Assembly: GCA_944375955.1 (NCBI GenBank)
Contig: CALWBE010000005.1
Coordinates: forward strand, 31,285 to 95,284
Reading direction: 5' to 3'
Source: an uncultured Clostridia bacterium
GTDB taxonomy: Bacteria; Bacillota; Clostridia; Oscillospirales; CAG-382
Length of the DNA: 64,000 nt
Each line of letters begins with the position of its first letter. Position 1 is the stretch's first letter. Below the pieces are notes generated by a model. That model searched no databases and was not told the origin of the DNA. It worked only from the letters and a program-made list of their open reading frames with translations. Below are positions 24,695 through 33,614 of this stretch, in pieces. The translations under genes and the position numbers were made by a program.

Positions 24695-25275
24695 GTATTT
24701 CAGCTATACTGTCTCTGATAGTTACAGCTATTCTCGCTGAAAATTATATTTTTTCCAAATTTCTCGGCTGCTGTCCTTTCCTTGGACTTTCAGAAAATCC
24801 TTCAAATGCCCTTGGCATGGGGTGTGCGGTCACTTTCGTAATGACTCTGTCATCACTTATAACAAGCCTTATAAACAAATATATACTCATAGCTTTTGAT
24901 CTCGAATATCTGCAAACTATCGCATTTATTCTTGTTATTGCAGCGCTTGTTCAGCTTATAGAAATGTTTCTTAAAAAATCAGTTCCTGCGCTTTATTCTG
25001 CGCTCGGAATATATCTTCCGCTTATCACAACCAACTGCGCTATACTTGGTGCTGCTCTGCTGTGTGTTCAAAGCGGATATGATCCGTTGACCTCTACTAT
25101 CTATGGCTTTGCCTCCGGGCTTGGATTTACTCTTGCAATAGTAGTATTTGCCGGGGTACGCGAAAAAGTCGCTTTTGCGGATATTCCTAAATCTTTTGCC
25201 GGATTCCCGATTGCTCTTGTTACCGCAGGTCTTCTTGCGATGGCTTTTGCAGGTTTCTCGGGGATTTCCGTTTAA
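24691..25275 (+). CDS. rnfA: Rnf complex subunit A
   Basis: A 194-residue membrane subunit homologous to RnfE and NqrE, with about six helices. FSKFLGCCPFLGLSENPSNALGMG near the start and LPLITTNCAILGAALLC near residue 115 contain the conserved cysteines of the symmetric Fe-S site shared with RnfE. The SD GAAGGAGG lies inside rnfE and the four-base ATGA overlap implies coupling. Normal length. Confidence 0.96.
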   Translation: MSISAILSLIVTAILAENYIFSKFLGCCPFLGLSENPSNALGMGCAVTFVMTLSSLITSLINKYILIAFDLEYLQTIAFILVIAALVQLIEMFLKKSVPALYSALGIYLPLITTNCAILGAALLCVQSGYDPLTSTIYGFASGLGFTLAIVVFAGVREKVAFADIPKSFAGFPIALVTAGLLAMAFAGFSGISV

Positions 25276-25329
25276 AATTTATTTTCTCGCGTTCACGCCA
25301 GTAGCTAAGAAAGGATATAGGTATTTTAA

Positions 25330-26199
25330 ATGACTCAGATATTAACCGCTTTCGGCTGGTTTGCCGCAATTGCAGCGGTCCTCGGAATAATACTTGCTGC
25401 GGCATCAAAAATTTTCTTTGTAAAGACAGATGAGCGTATTGAAAAAATAAAAGAGTGCCTACCCGGTGCAAACTGCGGAGGCTGCGGATATGCCGGATGT
25501 GAAGCTTTAGCGTGTGCTATCGCTAAAGGTGAAGCTCCGGTTAACGCATGCAACAGCTGTTCTGACGAAGATATAAAAAATATATCTAAAATTATGGGAA
25601 TTTCAGAAGATATCAAAACAGTTCGCATGAGAGCACAGGTTATGTGCTCAGGCACAAAAGATCTCGCCAAGAAAAAATATATCTATGAAGGTGTATCCGA
25701 CTGCGTCGCCGCTAACCGTCTTTCGGGCGGAGACAAAGTTTGTCCCAACGGCTGCATTGGCTTGGGCACCTGTGTTGCAGCATGCAAGTTCGATGCTATT
25801 AGAATAATCAACGGCGTCGCAGCAATAGATTATGAAAAATGCAGATCTTGCGGCGCCTGCGTTTCCGCATGTCCTAAAAAGCTGATACGCCTTGTTCCTG
25901 AAAATATTCCCTATTGGGTAGGATGTATGTCGGCAGACAAAGGGGCTATTACACGTTCTTACTGTGATGCGGGTTGTATCGGATGTAAATTATGTGAGAA
26001 AAACTGCGAATCCGGTGCAATAAAGGTTACAAACAATGTCGCTGAGATAGATTATACAAAATGCGTCGGCTGCGGTAAATGCGAAAGTGTTTGTCCAAGA
26101 AAAATAATATGGTCTGCATATAAAAAAGCCTCAGTTGAAACTGCAGAACCGGCAAACCCGGAAAGTATTAAATCACCGGCCGAAACAGATGTAAAGTAA
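25330..26199 (+). CDS. rnfB: Rnf complex subunit B (ferredoxin-like)
   Basis: A 289-residue multi-cluster Fe-S subunit that receives electrons from reduced ferredoxin. One N-terminal membrane helix (about 5-30) is followed by the RnfB-specific Cys cluster LPGANCGGCGYAGCEALA. Several [4Fe-4S] motifs come next: CPNGCIGLGTC, CRSCGACVSACPKK, CIGCKLCEKNC and CVGCGKCESVCPRK. The order C-D-G-E-A-B is the usual clostridial one. The 20 C-terminal residues (AEPANPESIKSPAETDVK) form a flexible tail. A strong terminator ends the operon. Confidence 0.96.
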   Translation: MTQILTAFGWFAAIAAVLGIILAAASKIFFVKTDERIEKIKECLPGANCGGCGYAGCEALACAIAKGEAPVNACNSCSDEDIKNISKIMGISEDIKTVRMRAQVMCSGTKDLAKKKYIYEGVSDCVAANRLSGGDKVCPNGCIGLGTCVAACKFDAIRIINGVAAIDYEKCRSCGACVSACPKKLIRLVPENIPYWVGCMSADKGAITRSYCDAGCIGCKLCEKNCESGAIKVTNNVAEIDYTKCVGCGKCESVCPRKIIWSAYKKASVETAEPANPESIKSPAETDVK

Positions 26200-26211
26200 A
26201 TACAATACGGC

Positions 26212-26255
26212 AAAACAGCGGTCTTATAAAATTTATAAGACCGCTGTTTTTTATT
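26212..26255 (+). terminator. Terminator of the rnf operon
   Basis: A 19-bp perfect inverted repeat (26212-26230 with 26232-26250) with CAGCGGTC/GACCGCTG core, followed by a T-rich tract. Confidence 0.9.
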
Positions 26256-26322
26256 TTTACATATTTTATTCTAATAACCGCAGTTTATTACTATACGAAA
26301 TAATTAGATCGATTTTTAAAAT

Positions 26323-26363
26323 AAAAGCGCACCACAAACAATTAAATTTATGCTGCGCCTTTT
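26323..26363 (-). terminator. Probable terminator of the efp operon
   Basis: AAAAGCGCA (26323-26331) pairs with TGCGC and TTTT (26354-26363, one bulged C). It lies past the end of the leftward CD1247-like gene. Confidence 0.5.
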
Positions 26364-26404
26364 CATATAGAATTTAATACAGTACAAAATACTGCCGATG
26401 TAAT

Positions 26405-26743
26405 TTATTTGTCCTGACCACATGTAGAGCAATCATCATTGCAGTCTATACAGCATTCCGGCATATCTTCTTCGTCGTCATCTTCATCATATTCGTCGAA
26501 GTCTTCTCCGCCGTCGTCATCGTCACCGTAAAGATCTGCTTCAACCGCTCCCAAATCTTCGTCAAGTTCATCGGCGAAATCGTAAAGAGTATCAAGGTCG
26601 TCCTCAATTTCGGAAACCTCTGTAGTAAGATCGCCGAGAATGTCAACAATGAGAGAAAGCAGCTTGCCCTCTTTTGTAGTAGTATCATATTCCATGCCTT
26701 CCATAACACCTTTAAGATGTGCAACCTTTTCTGCTGTTGTCAT
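26405..26743 (-). CDS. CD1247-type acidic small protein
   Basis: A 112-residue protein of the family named after Clostridioides difficile CD1247. The N-terminal 65 residues (TTAEKVAHLKGVMEGMEYD and KEGKLLSLIVDILGDL) are helical. A heptad-like acidic stretch follows, then a run of Asp/Glu and a cysteine-rich tail (ECCIDCNDDCSTCG) that may bind zinc. Larger relatives carry a fuller zinc-ribbon-like end. It is immediately downstream of efp, a common neighbourhood in Clostridia. The function is unknown; the acidic composition suggests an RNA-polymerase- or ribosome-associated regulator, but that is a guess. Confidence 0.8.
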   Translation of the reverse strand: MTTAEKVAHLKGVMEGMEYDTTTKEGKLLSLIVDILGDLTTEVSEIEDDLDTLYDFADELDEDLGAVEADLYGDDDDGGEDFDEYDEDDDEEDMPECCIDCNDDCSTCGQDK

Positions 26744-26778
26744 AAACCACGCCTCACTTTCTAAATACTGTTTATTTT

Positions 26779-27345
26779 TTATTTATTTGTTACTCTTTCG
26801 AGATATTCGCTTGTTCTTGTATCGATCTTTAAAACATCGCCTATGTTTATAAAAAGAGGAACCTTTATCTCGGCACCTGTTTCAAGAGTAGCCGGCTTAG
26901 ATGCGCCTGTAGCTGTATCTCCCTTAAATCCGGGTTCTGTCTCAGTAACTTCAAGCTCAACAAAAATCGGAGGTTCTACTGCAAATACGTTTCCTTTATA
27001 TGATACTATCTTGCAATTGACGTTCTCTTTTACAAACTTAAAGTTATCTGACAGCTTATCAGCACTTATCGGAATCTGTTCAAAACTTTCAAGATCCATA
27101 AAGTAATAAAGATCTCCGTCGTTATAAAGATACTGCATATCTTTTCTTTCTACATATGCCTGCTGTACTTTGGCTGTGGGATTGTAAGTTTTTTCAATTA
27201 CAGATCCGGTAATAACATTGCGAAGCTTGGTACGGACAAATGCCGCGCCCTTACCCGGCTTTACATGCTGAAATTCAACAACCTGAAGCACCTGGCCGTC
27301 CTCTTCAAAGGTTACGCCGTTTCTGAAATCGCCTGCTGAAATCAT
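26779..27345 (-). CDS. efp: Elongation factor P
   Basis: A 188-residue EF-P, which rescues ribosomes stalled at consecutive prolines. It has the KOW-like N-terminal domain with the conserved loop [14 protein letters not shown]; the loop lysine is K32, the residue that other bacteria modify. Two OB domains follow, with [21 protein letters not shown] and ending [11 protein letters not shown]. The length is typical. Leftward, directly downstream of an M24 peptidase gene, the classic pepQ-efp arrangement of Firmicutes. A good SD (GGAGGAAA) precedes the ATG. Confidence 0.98.
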   Translation of the reverse strand: MISAGDFRNGVTFEEDGQVLQVVEFQHVKPGKGAAFVRTKLRNVITGSVIEKTYNPTAKVQQAYVERKDMQYLYNDGDLYYFMDLESFEQIPISADKLSDNFKFVKENVNCKIVSYKGNVFAVEPPIFVELEVTETEPGFKGDTATGASKPATLETGAEIKVPLFINIGDVLKIDTRTSEYLERVTNK

Positions 27346-27422
27346 TTATGTTTCCTCCAAAAAAATATTATATACCTTACACCGTTATACTACGGCAAAT
27401 TTTACCTTGTGGTAAAAATGTA

Positions 27423-28514
27423 TTACTTTAATATTATAATCTCTTTTGTACTATTTGTCAAGTTTTTATATCCATTTTCAGTTAAAAATACTACGTCTTC
27501 TATCCGCACTCCGCATTTCCCTTCAATATATATCCCCGGTTCCACACTAACAACAGCTCCTGCCGGAACCTTCTCTTTCTCTGACGGACTGAAATTCGGC
27601 GATTCATGTATCTCAAGTCCCAAAGAATGTCCGGTGCTATGCCCGAAACAACCTTGATATCCCGCAGAATATATAACTTCGCGCGCTGCCGCATCAACAT
27701 CTCTTCCGTTTACATTTCCCGTTATCCTTGAAAATGCAGCCTCCTGCGCTTTAAGAACAGTATCATATATCTTTATCATCTCTACGTTAGGCTTTCCGAC
27801 ACATAATGTACGAGTCATATCAGAACAATATCCGTCAAATCGAGCGCCGAAATCAAGCGTTAAAAAACCGTCTGAAACGACAGTCTCGTCAGGTTCTCCG
27901 TGCGGCATCGAACTTTTTCTGCCCGAAACGCATATAGTATCAAATGCTAATCCGTCAGCTCCGTTTTTACGCATATAATATTCCAGTTCAAGTGCGATAT
28001 CTCTTTCTCTCATTCCGCGCTTAATATACGATACTATATAAGAAAAAGCCTTATCTGTTATTTCCTGTGCTTTTATCATTCTTTCAAGCTCATATTGGTC
28101 TTTTACTGCTCGCTGCTTGTCTATAAGTCCTCCTGCCGGAATAAATTCTATTTCATTAAATTCTTCACGCAATATGCAAAACTCGCTGCATGTCATATGC
28201 CGGTCTTCATAAATAAGCTTTGAGATTTTTTCTTCGGAAAGTATCGGCTCTATAAGATCCTTTCTTTTTTTGTCTATTTCTCTAATATTTACAAGCTTTG
28301 AAATTTTTCCTTCTTGCTGAAGATTTTTCGCCTTTTCATAATATCTGAAATCAAGAAATAACTCGCACCGTCCTGATGAAATATACCCAAAACCGGCAGT
28401 GGAACAAAAATTGTATACATATCTTCTCGTAATATCGGATGTAATAAGCAATGCTATGTCTTTTTCTGAAATACTTTCCATTACCTTCTCTATACGTCTG
28501 TCAAGATATTTCAT
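27423..28514 (-). CDS. M24 family Xaa-Pro aminopeptidase
   Basis: A 363-residue metallopeptidase with a creatinase-like N-terminal domain (1-130) and a pita-bread catalytic domain. Metal ligands appear as D in LTLDFGARFDGYCSDMTRT (two Asp), H in GHSTGHSLGLEIHE, and E in VSVEPGIYIEG and VRIEDVV, in the usual order. It removes an N-terminal residue before proline. It is upstream of efp on the same strand, as in many Firmicutes, which links proline-containing peptide turnover with polyproline translation by context only. Confidence 0.94.
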   Translation of the reverse strand: MKYLDRRIEKVMESISEKDIALLITSDITRRYVYNFCSTAGFGYISSGRCELFLDFRYYEKAKNLQQEGKISKLVNIREIDKKRKDLIEPILSEEKISKLIYEDRHMTCSEFCILREEFNEIEFIPAGGLIDKQRAVKDQYELERMIKAQEITDKAFSYIVSYIKRGMRERDIALELEYYMRKNGADGLAFDTICVSGRKSSMPHGEPDETVVSDGFLTLDFGARFDGYCSDMTRTLCVGKPNVEMIKIYDTVLKAQEAAFSRITGNVNGRDVDAAAREVIYSAGYQGCFGHSTGHSLGLEIHESPNFSPSEKEKVPAGAVVSVEPGIYIEGKCGVRIEDVVFLTENGYKNLTNSTKEIIILK

Positions 28515-28519
28515 TTAAA

Positions 28520-29392
28520 TCATCCCCGTTCATTTTTTATTCGGAAATATTCATTTTTCATTGCAAGCGCATCTTCTGCCTGTGTTCCGTCAGATTCACA
28601 TATTATTGTAGGACTTACTCCTATTTCGGATATCGTTTTCATGAGCGGCTCAAAATCTGGTCCGTATGTGCTGTCGGTAAATGTAAGATGCCTTTTTTCC
28701 CCTCCCGCAGTATACTCTATCTTGGAAAAATGACAGTGCAGATCCTCAGCTATTTCTGCCCCGCATATATCAGATACTGTGTCAAAAATTCTTTTATAAT
28801 CATCAGAGGACGCAAAAACCCCTCCTCGCTCACGCGCGTTCATATGACCAAAATCTATGACCGGAACAACCGTAGAATCTACGCTGCACATCGCAAGTAC
28901 TTCTTCTAAAGTTCCCAGCTGATTTACCTTTCCCATAGTCTCTATGCCAAGTTTAAATCCATAAAGATCGTTTTCCGACAAAATGTTCAATGCGTGAAAA
29001 ATGGCTTCTTTAGCATATTCTACAGCAATTTTCCTGTCAAGCTTTGCCGTACTTCCTGCATGTATTACCATAAGTTCTCCGCCCATAGCTGCAAGAGCCT
29101 GGGCTGACGCTAATATGTATTTTGAACTTCCTTTTCTTTTTTCCTCATCTACCGATGACAATGATATATAATACGGCGCATGAATGGAAAGCTTTATGCC
29201 GTATTTTTTTGCCTCCTCGCCGATCTTTCTGAAAGTTTCCGCCGACGCTGAAACACCGTTTCCGGCTTCATACTCATATGCGTCAAGACCGATTTCGCTT
29301 ATATATTTCGGAGCATCTATCGTACTTTTATAACCCGCGGCATAAAAGCTGTCGCTGTTTCCTCCCGGACCGAAAAGTGCTTTTTTATTCAT
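28520..29392 (-). CDS. Endonuclease IV-like TIM-barrel protein
   Basis: A 290-residue member of the AP endonuclease family 2 superfamily. GPGGNSDSFYAAG near the start, LSIHAPYYISLSS, GELMVIHAGS, LGIETMGKVNQLGTLEEVL, PVIDFGHMNARERG, DLHCHFSKIEYT and ICESDG provide the metal-binding His, Glu and Asp residues expected of deoxyribonuclease IV (three-zinc site). True Nfo proteins cut DNA at abasic sites. This one matches a clostridial DNase-IV-like subgroup, so repair activity is probable but not certain. It ends six bases before the M24 peptidase start. Confidence 0.8.
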   Translation of the reverse strand: MNKKALFGPGGNSDSFYAAGYKSTIDAPKYISEIGLDAYEYEAGNGVSASAETFRKIGEEAKKYGIKLSIHAPYYISLSSVDEEKRKGSSKYILASAQALAAMGGELMVIHAGSTAKLDRKIAVEYAKEAIFHALNILSENDLYGFKLGIETMGKVNQLGTLEEVLAMCSVDSTVVPVIDFGHMNARERGGVFASSDDYKRIFDTVSDICGAEIAEDLHCHFSKIEYTAGGEKRHLTFTDSTYGPDFEPLMKTISEIGVSPTIICESDGTQAEDALAMKNEYFRIKNERG

Positions 29393-29421
29393 CTTATATT
29401 ATTTCCTTCTCCTGTATCTTA

Positions 29422-29922
29422 TTATTTTTTATTTCTGTGCAAATATAAAGCTAAAAACGGAATTTCCAATTTTCTTTTTAATTTGAAAAACACACTTTGC
29501 TTATCCTTTATCGGATAAACAAATACTGCCGGGCAACCGGCAAAATGAGCAGCTAAAACATCGGTAAAAATCTGATCGCCTACAGCTGCGCATTGATTTG
29601 GCTCAAGTTTTCTTTTCCGCATGGCTTCCCGGTAATATTTAATTCGCGGTTTTGACGCCCCGGCATAATAACAGTAACCTGTCTTCTCCGCGTATTTTTT
29701 TACCCTATCCTCTTTATTGTTTGATATGAAAACAATATCTATACCGTTATCAGCAACAAGCTTAAACCACTTTTTATTTTCTTCAGTAGGGTATTCATCA
29801 TCATATGTAACAAGGGTATTGTCAATATCAAGCAGAAGCAGCCGAATCCCTTTATCAGTGAAATATTTAATAGGAATTTCATATACGGTTTTACATACGA
29901 GATCAGGTATTAAAAGTGCCAT
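29422..29922 (-). CDS. yqeG: YqeG family HAD IIIA phosphatase
   Basis: A 166-residue HAD-superfamily phosphatase. The motif DIDNTLV carries the nucleophilic Asp, ISNNKEDRV the second motif and GDQIFTDVLAAHFAG the acidic motif. YqeG-type enzymes include mitochondrial/bacterial phosphatidylglycerophosphate phosphatases, though the substrate of this gene is not shown. I start at 29922 (MALLIPDL) because it has an SD (TGGAGAAAG) and aligns with the family start. A second in-frame ATG at 29997 also has an SD and would add 25 hydrophobic residues that could anchor it to the membrane. The downstream neighbour is the endonuclease IV-like gene. Confidence 0.9.
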   Translation of the reverse strand: MALLIPDLVCKTVYEIPIKYFTDKGIRLLLLDIDNTLVTYDDEYPTEENKKWFKLVADNGIDIVFISNNKEDRVKKYAEKTGYCYYAGASKPRIKYYREAMRKRKLEPNQCAAVGDQIFTDVLAAHFAGCPAVFVYPIKDKQSVFFKLKRKLEIPFLALYLHRNKK

Positions 29923-30129
29923 ACTTTCTCCAAAAATAAAAATTAAAGCGGGCCGCGGCATAAAAACGAAAATAAGCAACGCGAATATATTCCGCATGTA
30001 GATCCTTTCTTACCGGAAAACTTGAATACCCATAAAAAAGAACTTTCATATGCCTAAAAAGCTTAAATGCAGCAGCCCGATACATAGTCTGACTATAATT
30101 AGGATGTAAATCCTATTTTTTTAAAAATT

Positions 30130-32313
30130 TTACTCTGCCTGTTCAGCATTATCGCCGCTGGCAGTTTCTGTTTCTGTTTCTGTTTCTGTTTCTGTTTCTG
30201 TTTCTGTTTCAGCAGCCGATTCTTCTGACGTTCCAGTTTCTGATGAAGCGGAAGCATCCTCTTGTCCATCTTCGGGAACAAGAAGCGCCTTAATTGATAA
30301 GCTTACCTTCTTATTTTCCTCATCTACAGAAGTGATCTTTGCACTTACCGTCTCTCCAACAGAAAGCACATCGGCAGGTTTTTGGATCTTCTGTTCACAT
30401 ATCTGTGAGATATGAATAAGTCCGTCAACTCCGGGAACTATTTCCGCAAATGCTCCGAACGGCATAAGGCTGACTATTTTAACATCGGCAATATCTCCCA
30501 CGGAATATTTTTCCTTGAAAATATTCCAAGGATTTGTTTCTTCAGTCTTATAACCGAGAGATATTCTCTTCTTTTCGGGATCTATAGCTTTTACAAAAAC
30601 ATCAATAGTATCTCCGACTTTTACAACATCAGAAGGATGCTTTATGTGTTTCCATGAAAGCTCAGTAATGTGTACCATTCCATCTACTCCGCCGAGATCC
30701 ACAAATGCTCCGTATGCTGTAAGTGACTTTACTACGCCGGTATATTTCTTTCCGACTTCAACTGTCTCCCAGAACTTATTCTGAAGAGCTTTTCTCTCTT
30801 CGCGTATGACAGTTCTCATAGAACCTACTGCTCTTCTTCTCTGCTCGTTGATATCAATTATCTTTATCTTGCCAGTATTGCCGACAAGCTTTGACAGATC
30901 TTCTTCTGTAGGTGCATTTTCACTTCTCGGAAGAGTGGTATGAGATGCCGGAACAAATACTCTGTTAGGTCCGGTCTGGAATATTACACCGCCTCTTACA
31001 GCCTCTACTACCTTGCCTTCAAGAACAGTTGAATTTTCATATGCATCTTTAAGCAAATTCCAGTTTTTGTCAACATCCATGCGCTTTTTTGAAAGCGAAA
31101 CGATCCCTTCGGCATCGTTAAACTTAACAACCACAACATCTATTTTATCTCCAACCTTAAAGTTGTCTTCAACATTAAAGTCCGGATCGAAGCTGAGTTC
31201 GGAATAAGGAATAATGCCTGTCTGCTTAATACCGAGATCAACATGAACCTCTGTCGGCGTAACCGAAGTGATAACTCCCTGTACCCTTTCTCCTGCTCTA
31301 ATAGTCTTATATGACGCGTTGAGCATTTCCTCAAATGTCATAGAATCCTTGATAACAGGGTTTTCGTTTTCAGTTGTTGCATCAGAATTGATTGCGATTT
31401 CATTTGCCATTCTGATTTGTACCTCCTCTATTATATCATCAGGCGTTGACGCGCCTGCTGTTATTCCTGCGGTAAAAATTCCGCAAAAATTTTCCCTGAA
31501 AATTTCGCCTATTTTATCAAAAGGCACGTCTTCAACCGTTTCTGCAAAATATGTGTATCTGCAAAGATCCTTACATATTTCGTATAGCTTCTTTGAATTA
31601 GAGCTTTGACGTGCTCCGAGCACAAGCATTACATCCGATATTGACGCAAGCTTTGCAGCTTCAAGCTGGCGATTTTCAGTGACACTACATATTGTACCAA
31701 AAATTTTCGGTTTTGTATATAGTTTTTTTATAATTTTTTGGCAATTTTCATATTTTTTTAAGTTGAAGGTTGTCTGGCTTACCATTATCGGCTCTTTTTC
31801 TACAATATTTGACATATTCTTGCAGTAATCAGACAGTTCTTCCTCATCTGTGAAAATACGCACTTCTCCATTGGCATAACTTTTTATGCCCTCTACCTCC
31901 GGATGATTCTTATCGCCTATTATAATAGTTAATGTTTCAGCATCTGAATTTTCAGAAACAATATTGTGTATTTTCTTCACATAAGGGCAGGTTGCATCTA
32001 CATATTTTACCGCTTTTTTATCAAGCATTTCCGACAATTCTTTTTTTATGCCGTGAGCACGTATAACAAATACTGCATCGGGATATTTTTCCGCCGTATC
32101 AATTATTTCATCTTCGCCGCATATAAATACGCCGCGTTTCTTTAATCTTTCTATATAAGTCGGATTATGTATAAGCTCACCTATTGTAAAAATATGTTTA
32201 TTTCCTTCCGATATGAGCTTTTCTACAATCTCTACCGCTCTGCGTACTCCGAAACAAAAACCGGAATTTTTTGCAAGAACGATTCTATTTGATTTTTCTT
32301 TGCTTTCAATCAT
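30130..32313 (-). CDS. ispH: Fused IspH (HMBPP reductase) and ribosomal protein S1
   Basis: A 727-residue fusion. Residues about 10-285 are IspH, the Fe-S enzyme of the last step of the MEP isoprenoid pathway, with its three cysteines in GFCFGVRRAV, DATCPYV and GTICSVTENRQ. Residues about 330-685 hold four S1 RNA-binding domains (GVITSVTPTEVHVDLG, GKVVEAVRGGVIFQTG, GVVKSLTAYGAFVDLG, VKIVSLMPFGAFAEI). A disordered tail with repeated Glu-Thr follows. This fusion occurs in several Clostridia. The start at 32313 overlaps the plsC stop by ATGA. Why a terpenoid enzyme is tied to a translation protein is not established. Confidence 0.96.
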   Translation of the reverse strand: MIESKEKSNRIVLAKNSGFCFGVRRAVEIVEKLISEGNKHIFTIGELIHNPTYIERLKKRGVFICGEDEIIDTAEKYPDAVFVIRAHGIKKELSEMLDKKAVKYVDATCPYVKKIHNIVSENSDAETLTIIIGDKNHPEVEGIKSYANGEVRIFTDEEELSDYCKNMSNIVEKEPIMVSQTTFNLKKYENCQKIIKKLYTKPKIFGTICSVTENRQLEAAKLASISDVMLVLGARQSSNSKKLYEICKDLCRYTYFAETVEDVPFDKIGEIFRENFCGIFTAGITAGASTPDDIIEEVQIRMANEIAINSDATTENENPVIKDSMTFEEMLNASYKTIRAGERVQGVITSVTPTEVHVDLGIKQTGIIPYSELSFDPDFNVEDNFKVGDKIDVVVVKFNDAEGIVSLSKKRMDVDKNWNLLKDAYENSTVLEGKVVEAVRGGVIFQTGPNRVFVPASHTTLPRSENAPTEEDLSKLVGNTGKIKIIDINEQRRRAVGSMRTVIREERKALQNKFWETVEVGKKYTGVVKSLTAYGAFVDLGGVDGMVHITELSWKHIKHPSDVVKVGDTIDVFVKAIDPEKKRISLGYKTEETNPWNIFKEKYSVGDIADVKIVSLMPFGAFAEIVPGVDGLIHISQICEQKIQKPADVLSVGETVSAKITSVDEENKKVSLSIKALLVPEDGQEDASASSETGTSEESAAETETETETETETETETASGDNAEQAE
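30165..30212 (-). repeat. Hexanucleotide repeat coding the Glu-Thr tail of S1
   Basis: Seven perfect TTTCTG units and one TTTCAG (plus-strand reading) in tandem near the 3' end of the ispH-rpsA gene. Loss or gain of a unit keeps the frame and alters only tail length. Confidence 0.9.
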
Positions 32314-32927
32314 TTTAACCCGTATTCTTCCCACATATCGCATATGCGTCCAAAAACCTTATCGGATGCCTCTTTAAACTGCGTCTTTCCGCCTTCATTC
32401 AATTCAAGTTCGTCATATTTTATTGGCTTGCCTATAACTACGTAATTTTTTTTAAACGCCTTTACTTTTCCGTATCTATTCGCTATTGCTAAAGGCAAAA
32501 CGTCACATTTTGCATGATATACGCACATGCCTAATCCGCCTTTGATTTCTGTAAATCGCGGATTCACTCCTTTTCGCCGCGTTCCCTGAGGGAAAATACC
32601 AACGCTGTTGCCTTTTGAAAGAAAATCTATTGTCGTTTTTATAGCCCGTATATCGTTATTACCTCGGTTTACAGGAAAAGCTCCGAGTGCTTTTATTATC
32701 CCACCCAATATAGGAATTTTAAAAAGCTCCTCCTTTGCCATAAAATGCACTTGTATTTTCTTTAGACATATCCCGACAATAACAGGATCCATTAGGGACG
32801 TATGATTAGCACATACAAGATAAGCCCCTGTGTCCGGCTCGTTTTCTGCTCCTATTATTTCAATACGATATAATAAACAGACCAATTTATTAAGAAACAA
32901 ATGACAAAAAGTATAAAACCTGTTCAT
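32310..32927 (-). CDS. plsC: 1-acyl-sn-glycerol-3-phosphate acyltransferase
   Basis: A 205-residue PlsC-type acyltransferase that makes phosphatidic acid. The catalytic HX4D motif is in CANHTSLMDP, and the substrate-binding motif is FPQGTRRKG, where Gln replaces the more usual Glu. GAFPVNRGNND is also typical. One hydrophobic N-terminal segment suggests membrane association. It overlaps cmk upstream by four bases and ispH-rpsA downstream by four, so the three are translationally coupled. The cmk-plsC-ispH-rpsA order is a common clostridial cluster. Confidence 0.95.
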   Translation of the reverse strand: MNRFYTFCHLFLNKLVCLLYRIEIIGAENEPDTGAYLVCANHTSLMDPVIVGICLKKIQVHFMAKEELFKIPILGGIIKALGAFPVNRGNNDIRAIKTTIDFLSKGNSVGIFPQGTRRKGVNPRFTEIKGGLGMCVYHAKCDVLPLAIANRYGKVKAFKKNYVVIGKPIKYDELELNEGGKTQFKEASDKVFGRICDMWEEYGLK

Positions 32928-33598
32928 TTTATTTTTTCCTCAATTATTTTTAATGCTCGTTCTACCGTTTCTGTTTCACTCAACAGACTGTTATCAAATA
33001 TAACGGCGTCTTTCGCGGGAATACAAGGCGCCTGCTCTCTTGTGCTGTCATTTTTATCCCGCCGGCACATATCATCATAAACTTCTTTATATGTAACATC
33101 TTTTCCCTTTCCAACAAGCTCTTTATATCTTCTTTCCGCACGGATCTTTGCTTCGGCATGCATAAATATTTTTACCTGAGCATCCGGAAGAATCACGGTG
33201 CCTATATCACGTCCGTCCATTATTACATTTGAACGTGCCGCTATATCTCTCTGCATAGATAAAAGAAATTTCCTTACTTCCGGAAGCGCCGATACCGCTG
33301 AAGCATACATTGACGCTTCAGGTGTACGTATATCTTCCGATACATCTTCTCCGTTCAGCAGTATGCGCTGGCAGCCGTTTTCCCACTTTAGTGATATATT
33401 TATATCTGGGAATCTCTCTTTAAGGCTTTTCTCATCATCGGGAGAAATTCCGTTTCGCTTTGCATAAAGTCCCACTGTACGATAAATCGCCCCGGTATCT
33501 ACATATACATATCCCAATATTTTTGAAAGCGATCTTGCAAGCGTGCTTTTGCCGGATCCGGAAGGACCATCTATTGCTATTTTTACGGTTCCTGTCAT
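32924..33598 (-). CDS. cmk: Cytidylate kinase
   Basis: A 224-residue CMP/dCMP kinase. The P-loop is IDGPSGSGKST near residue 8. GRDIGTVILPDAQVKIFMHA and AEIRAERRYKEL-like segments follow (the latter reads AKIRAERRYKELVG), as in Cmk. It phosphorylates CMP and dCMP for nucleic acid and lipid synthesis. I start at 33598, following the GAGAGG SD. It follows the flavoprotein gene by 16 bases and overlaps plsC by ATGA. Confidence 0.96.
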   Translation of the reverse strand: MTGTVKIAIDGPSGSGKSTLARSLSKILGYVYVDTGAIYRTVGLYAKRNGISPDDEKSLKERFPDINISLKWENGCQRILLNGEDVSEDIRTPEASMYASAVSALPEVRKFLLSMQRDIAARSNVIMDGRDIGTVILPDAQVKIFMHAEAKIRAERRYKELVGKGKDVTYKEVYDDMCRRDKNDSTREQAPCIPAKDAVIFDNSLLSETETVERALKIIEEKIK

Positions 33599-33614
33599 TT
33601 TTATACCTCTCAAC

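Noticed and set aside
30099..30122. Plus-strand terminator-like hairpin with T7
   Set aside because: The stem is only about six AT-rich pairs and no plus-strand gene or promoter is upstream, so a small RNA is not supported.
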